Source: DATJFH01 sp035495815 (GTDB taxonomy: Bacteria > Acidobacteriota > Terriglobia > Bryobacterales > Bryobacteraceae). From it: DNA of 9,045 bases. Positions within the stretch are counted from its first letter, which is position 1, and each line of letters starts with the position of its first letter. Positions 7,881 to 9,045 of this stretch are shown here, piece by piece. The DNA is taken from NCBI GenBank assembly GCA_035495815.1, contig DATJFH010000040.1, positions 1 to 9,045 of the forward strand, written 5' to 3'. Below the pieces are notes generated by a model. The model did no database searches and was not told the DNA's origin. It saw nothing but the letters and a program-made list of their open reading frames with translations. The translations under genes were made by a program, and so were the position numbers.

Positions 7881-8753
7881 CTACAACAACTCCACAGCCC
7901 TTAGCTTCGCGCTACGGGATGGTGGATTATCCCGAATTTCCTCTTCCGCAGGCCTGACCACGTGCCGGGTGAGCACCTGCGCCCGGCCCGCTTTCGCCAG
8001 GGCCTGAAAACTGTGTTTGACCTTGCGGTCCTCGAGCGACATGAAGGTGACGAGCACTGCGCGTCCGCCGGGCTTCACCAGCCTGGGGATGGACTCGAGC
8101 AGCGCGTCCAGCTCCTCCAGCTCGCGGTTCACCGCGATGCGCAGAGCCATGAACGTGCGTGTCGCGGGATGAATCTTTTCCGTGCGGGGCACCACCCCTT
8201 CGATCAGCTTGGCCAACTGACCGGTCGTCTTTAAAGGGCGTGCCCGCACGATTGCTCTGGCTATTCTTCGGCTCCTCCTTTCCTCGCCCAGCCTGAAGAT
8301 CAGGTCGGCGAGCTGCTTCTCGGACTCGAAATTGACAAGGTCCGCGGCGGTCCCCGGAACATCGCGCCCCATGCGCATATCCAAGGGACCGTCCGCCATC
8401 AGTGAGAAACCCCTCCCACCGTCGGTAAGCTGGTAGCGTGAAACACCCAGGTCTGCGAGCAGTCCATCCAGTTGTGAAACCCCTTCTGCCGTCAGCCTCT
8501 CTCCCAGCCGCGAGAACAAACTCTGATGAAACCGGATCCGTGATCCACAGTCCGCCGTGTTGGCGCGGGCCAGATCCAGACTCTCCACATCCCGGTCGCA
8601 GGCCAGCACAAAACCGCTGCCGCCCAGCTCCGCCAGCCGCCGCGCGATCGCTCCGGTGTGCCCACCCAATCCGGCGGTTGCGTCCAGATACACGCCGTCG
8701 GGCTTCAGCGCCAGGTACTCGACGCATTCCCTCAACATGACCGGCGTGTGCAT
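7881..8753 (-). CDS. rsmH: 16S rRNA (cytosine(1402)-N(4))-methyltransferase RsmH (MraW)
   Basis: SAM-dependent enzyme that N4-methylates C1402 in the decoding centre of 16S rRNA. The 290 residues are slightly shorter than E. coli (313). Visible motifs: MHTPVMLRECVEYL at the N-terminus; the SAM-binding loop DATAGLGGHT (24-33); ACDRD (51-55); LLADLGVSRYQLTD (98-111); RGFSLMADGPLDMRM (114-128); GEERRSRRIARAIV (156-169); HPATRTFMALRIAVN (195-209); VTFMSLEDRKVKHSF (235-249); and the C-terminal EEEIRDNPPSRSAKLRA. In VTFMSLEDR, Met238 stands where the family nearly always has His (SFHSLEDR). The ATG at 8753 matches the family N-terminus. No clear Shine-Dalgarno precedes it, and an out-of-frame ATG overlaps it at 8757-8755. 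The upstream gap is filled by the 33-bp tandem repeat. Confidence 0.97.
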   Translation of the reverse strand: MHTPVMLRECVEYLALKPDGVYLDATAGLGGHTGAIARRLAELGGSGFVLACDRDVESLDLARANTADCGSRIRFHQSLFSRLGERLTAEGVSQLDGLLADLGVSRYQLTDGGRGFSLMADGPLDMRMGRDVPGTAADLVNFESEKQLADLIFRLGEERRSRRIARAIVRARPLKTTGQLAKLIEGVVPRTEKIHPATRTFMALRIAVNRELEELDALLESIPRLVKPGGRAVLVTFMSLEDRKVKHSFQALAKAGRAQVLTRHVVRPAEEEIRDNPPSRSAKLRAVELL

Positions 8754-8760
8754 ACATAAC

Positions 8761-8826
8761 AGCTACTTCAAAGCCATCCTTTACTTGAAACCCAGCTACT
8801 TGAAACCCAGCCTTTACTTCAAACCC
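8761..8826 (-). repeat. 33-bp tandem duplication across the mraZ stop codon and the mraZ-rsmH gap
   Basis: Two adjacent 33-bp copies, 8826-8794 and 8793-8761 on the minus strand, differ at only a few positions. Each copy is itself built of an 18-bp and a 15-bp subunit sharing the core GGGTTTSAAGTA (S is C or G; the last subunit starts GGC). The first subunit contains the mraZ terminal codons and TAA stop. Because 18 and 15 are multiples of three, each later subunit puts another Lys-stop (TAG, TAA, TAG) in the mraZ frame. The array fills all but 7 bp of the gap before rsmH. It probably arose by duplication of the mraZ 3' end. Confidence 0.9.
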
Positions 8827-8827
8827 A
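8772..8827 (-). promoter_or_regulatory. Possible MraZ-type TGGGN array (speculative)
   Basis: On the minus strand the tandem repeat presents TGGGT at 8827-8823, 8809-8805 and 8794-8790, and a degenerate TGGCT at 8776-8772. MraZ of E. coli is known to bind direct TGGGN repeats upstream of mraZ. Here the spacing is 18, 15 and 18 bp rather than about 10 bp, and the site lies downstream of mraZ and before rsmH, so the assignment is only a hypothesis. The primary mraZ promoter would be outside the window. Confidence 0.2.
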
Positions 8828-9045
8828 GTTTTTCGAGCGTCTTCAAATCCTCGGACATGTTGGCCTTCGCCAGTTGCATGCGTTCGTCGTGAACCTGCCT
8901 GGTTACCACGTTGATGCGGCCCTGAAACTCGTCCAGCCACACCGGCTGTTTTTCCAGGTTCAGCGCTTCGCGCAGCTTGGCCGGCAGCAGCACGCGTCCG
9001 GACTTGTCGATCTCGGCGTCGCCACCGTAAGCTTTCGCCAGGAAC
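8814..9045 (-). CDS. mraZ: Transcriptional regulator MraZ, C-terminal half (5' end outside the window)
   Basis: The reading frame enters at the window edge (first full codon 9044-9042) and runs 76 codons to TAA at 8816-8814. MraZ is normally about 145-150 residues with two AbrB/SpoVT-like DNA-binding repeats; the visible part is the second repeat, with the signature EIDKSGRVLLPAKLREAL followed by a short beta segment (QGRINVVT) and a charged C-terminal helix (VHDERMQLAKANMSEDLKTL) ending EKLGLK. MraZ forms a ring-shaped oligomer, sits on the nucleoid and represses the dcw promoter in E. coli. Its position immediately before rsmH is the family's standard context. The last codons of the gene form the first subunit of the 33-bp tandem repeat. 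Confidence 0.93.
   Translation of the reverse strand, partial: FLAKAYGGDAEIDKSGRVLLPAKLREALNLEKQPVWLDEFQGRINVVTRQVHDERMQLAKANMSEDLKTLEKLGLK

Noticed and set aside
8761..8826. Array considered as CRISPR-like or as a rho-independent terminator
   Set aside because: There are no spacers and only two 33-bp copies. Possible TTGAA/TTCAA pairings are short and contain wobble pairs, with no T-tract on the transcribed strand.
7927..8940. 337-codon minus-strand frame overlapping mraZ and rsmH, in which the 33-bp repeat would encode an 11-residue duplication
   Set aside because: It overlaps two well-supported genes in another frame, is Gly/Arg rich as expected of a GC-driven shadow, and has no domain. 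The repeat is open in this frame only because 33 is a multiple of three.
1..9045. Search for a hidden accessory system, mobile element, tRNA or riboswitch
   Set aside because: Coding density is near complete with canonical dcw genes; no gap exceeds 60 bp, and no inverted-repeat ends, transposase motifs or tRNA-like cloverleaf were seen.

Overview
The window is one tightly packed block of the division and cell wall (dcw) cluster. Every gene lies on the minus strand, so transcription runs from high to low coordinates in the order mraZ (5' end outside the window), rsmH, ftsL, ftsI (PASTA-type transpeptidase), murE, murF, mraY, murD (3' end outside the window). No RNA gene, insertion sequence, CRISPR array, phage remnant or plus-strand gene is supported. 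The DNA is GC-rich throughout, with the strong third-position GC bias that produces many long shadow frames on the opposite strand.

Layout from the operon's upstream end. 9045-8814 encodes the C-terminal half of MraZ, the cluster's transcriptional regulator. 8826-8761 is a tandemly duplicated 33-bp unit that begins inside the last mraZ codons and fills nearly all of the mraZ-rsmH gap. rsmH (16S rRNA m4C1402 methyltransferase) follows, then after 22 bp an ftsL-like single-pass membrane protein, then after 19 bp ftsI. From ftsI on the genes are almost fused: ftsI/murE, murE/murF and mraY/murD each share a 4-bp ATGA overlap, and murF and mraY are 3 bp apart. This implies one transcript with translational coupling. 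The largest gap between genes is 60 bp and no internal promoter or terminator is evident.

How the genes work together. MurD, MurE and MurF add D-Glu, the third-position diamino acid (meso-diaminopimelate, judged from the DNPR motif of MurE) and D-Ala-D-Ala to UDP-MurNAc-L-Ala. MraY transfers the finished phospho-MurNAc-pentapeptide to undecaprenyl phosphate, giving lipid I. FtsI cross-links the septal peptidoglycan, with FtsL as its likely membrane partner in the divisome. MraZ and RsmH are the usual upstream regulator and rRNA methyltransferase.

Organism. The order is the canonical bacterial dcw order. High GC, meso-DAP-type MurE, a PASTA-tailed FtsI and an FtsL with a long cytoplasmic N-terminus together suggest Acidobacteriota, perhaps the Solibacter/Bryobacter lineage. 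This is an inference from protein style, not a database match, and is only moderately secure.

No new biological system is visible; this is core genome. The points most worth a second look are the 33-bp duplication at the mraZ tail, which repeats a Lys-stop module four times in frame and carries three TGGGT motifs resembling MraZ-binding elements; a His-to-Met change in a conserved RsmH motif; and a 12-bp codon-phased repeat in the FtsI linker.
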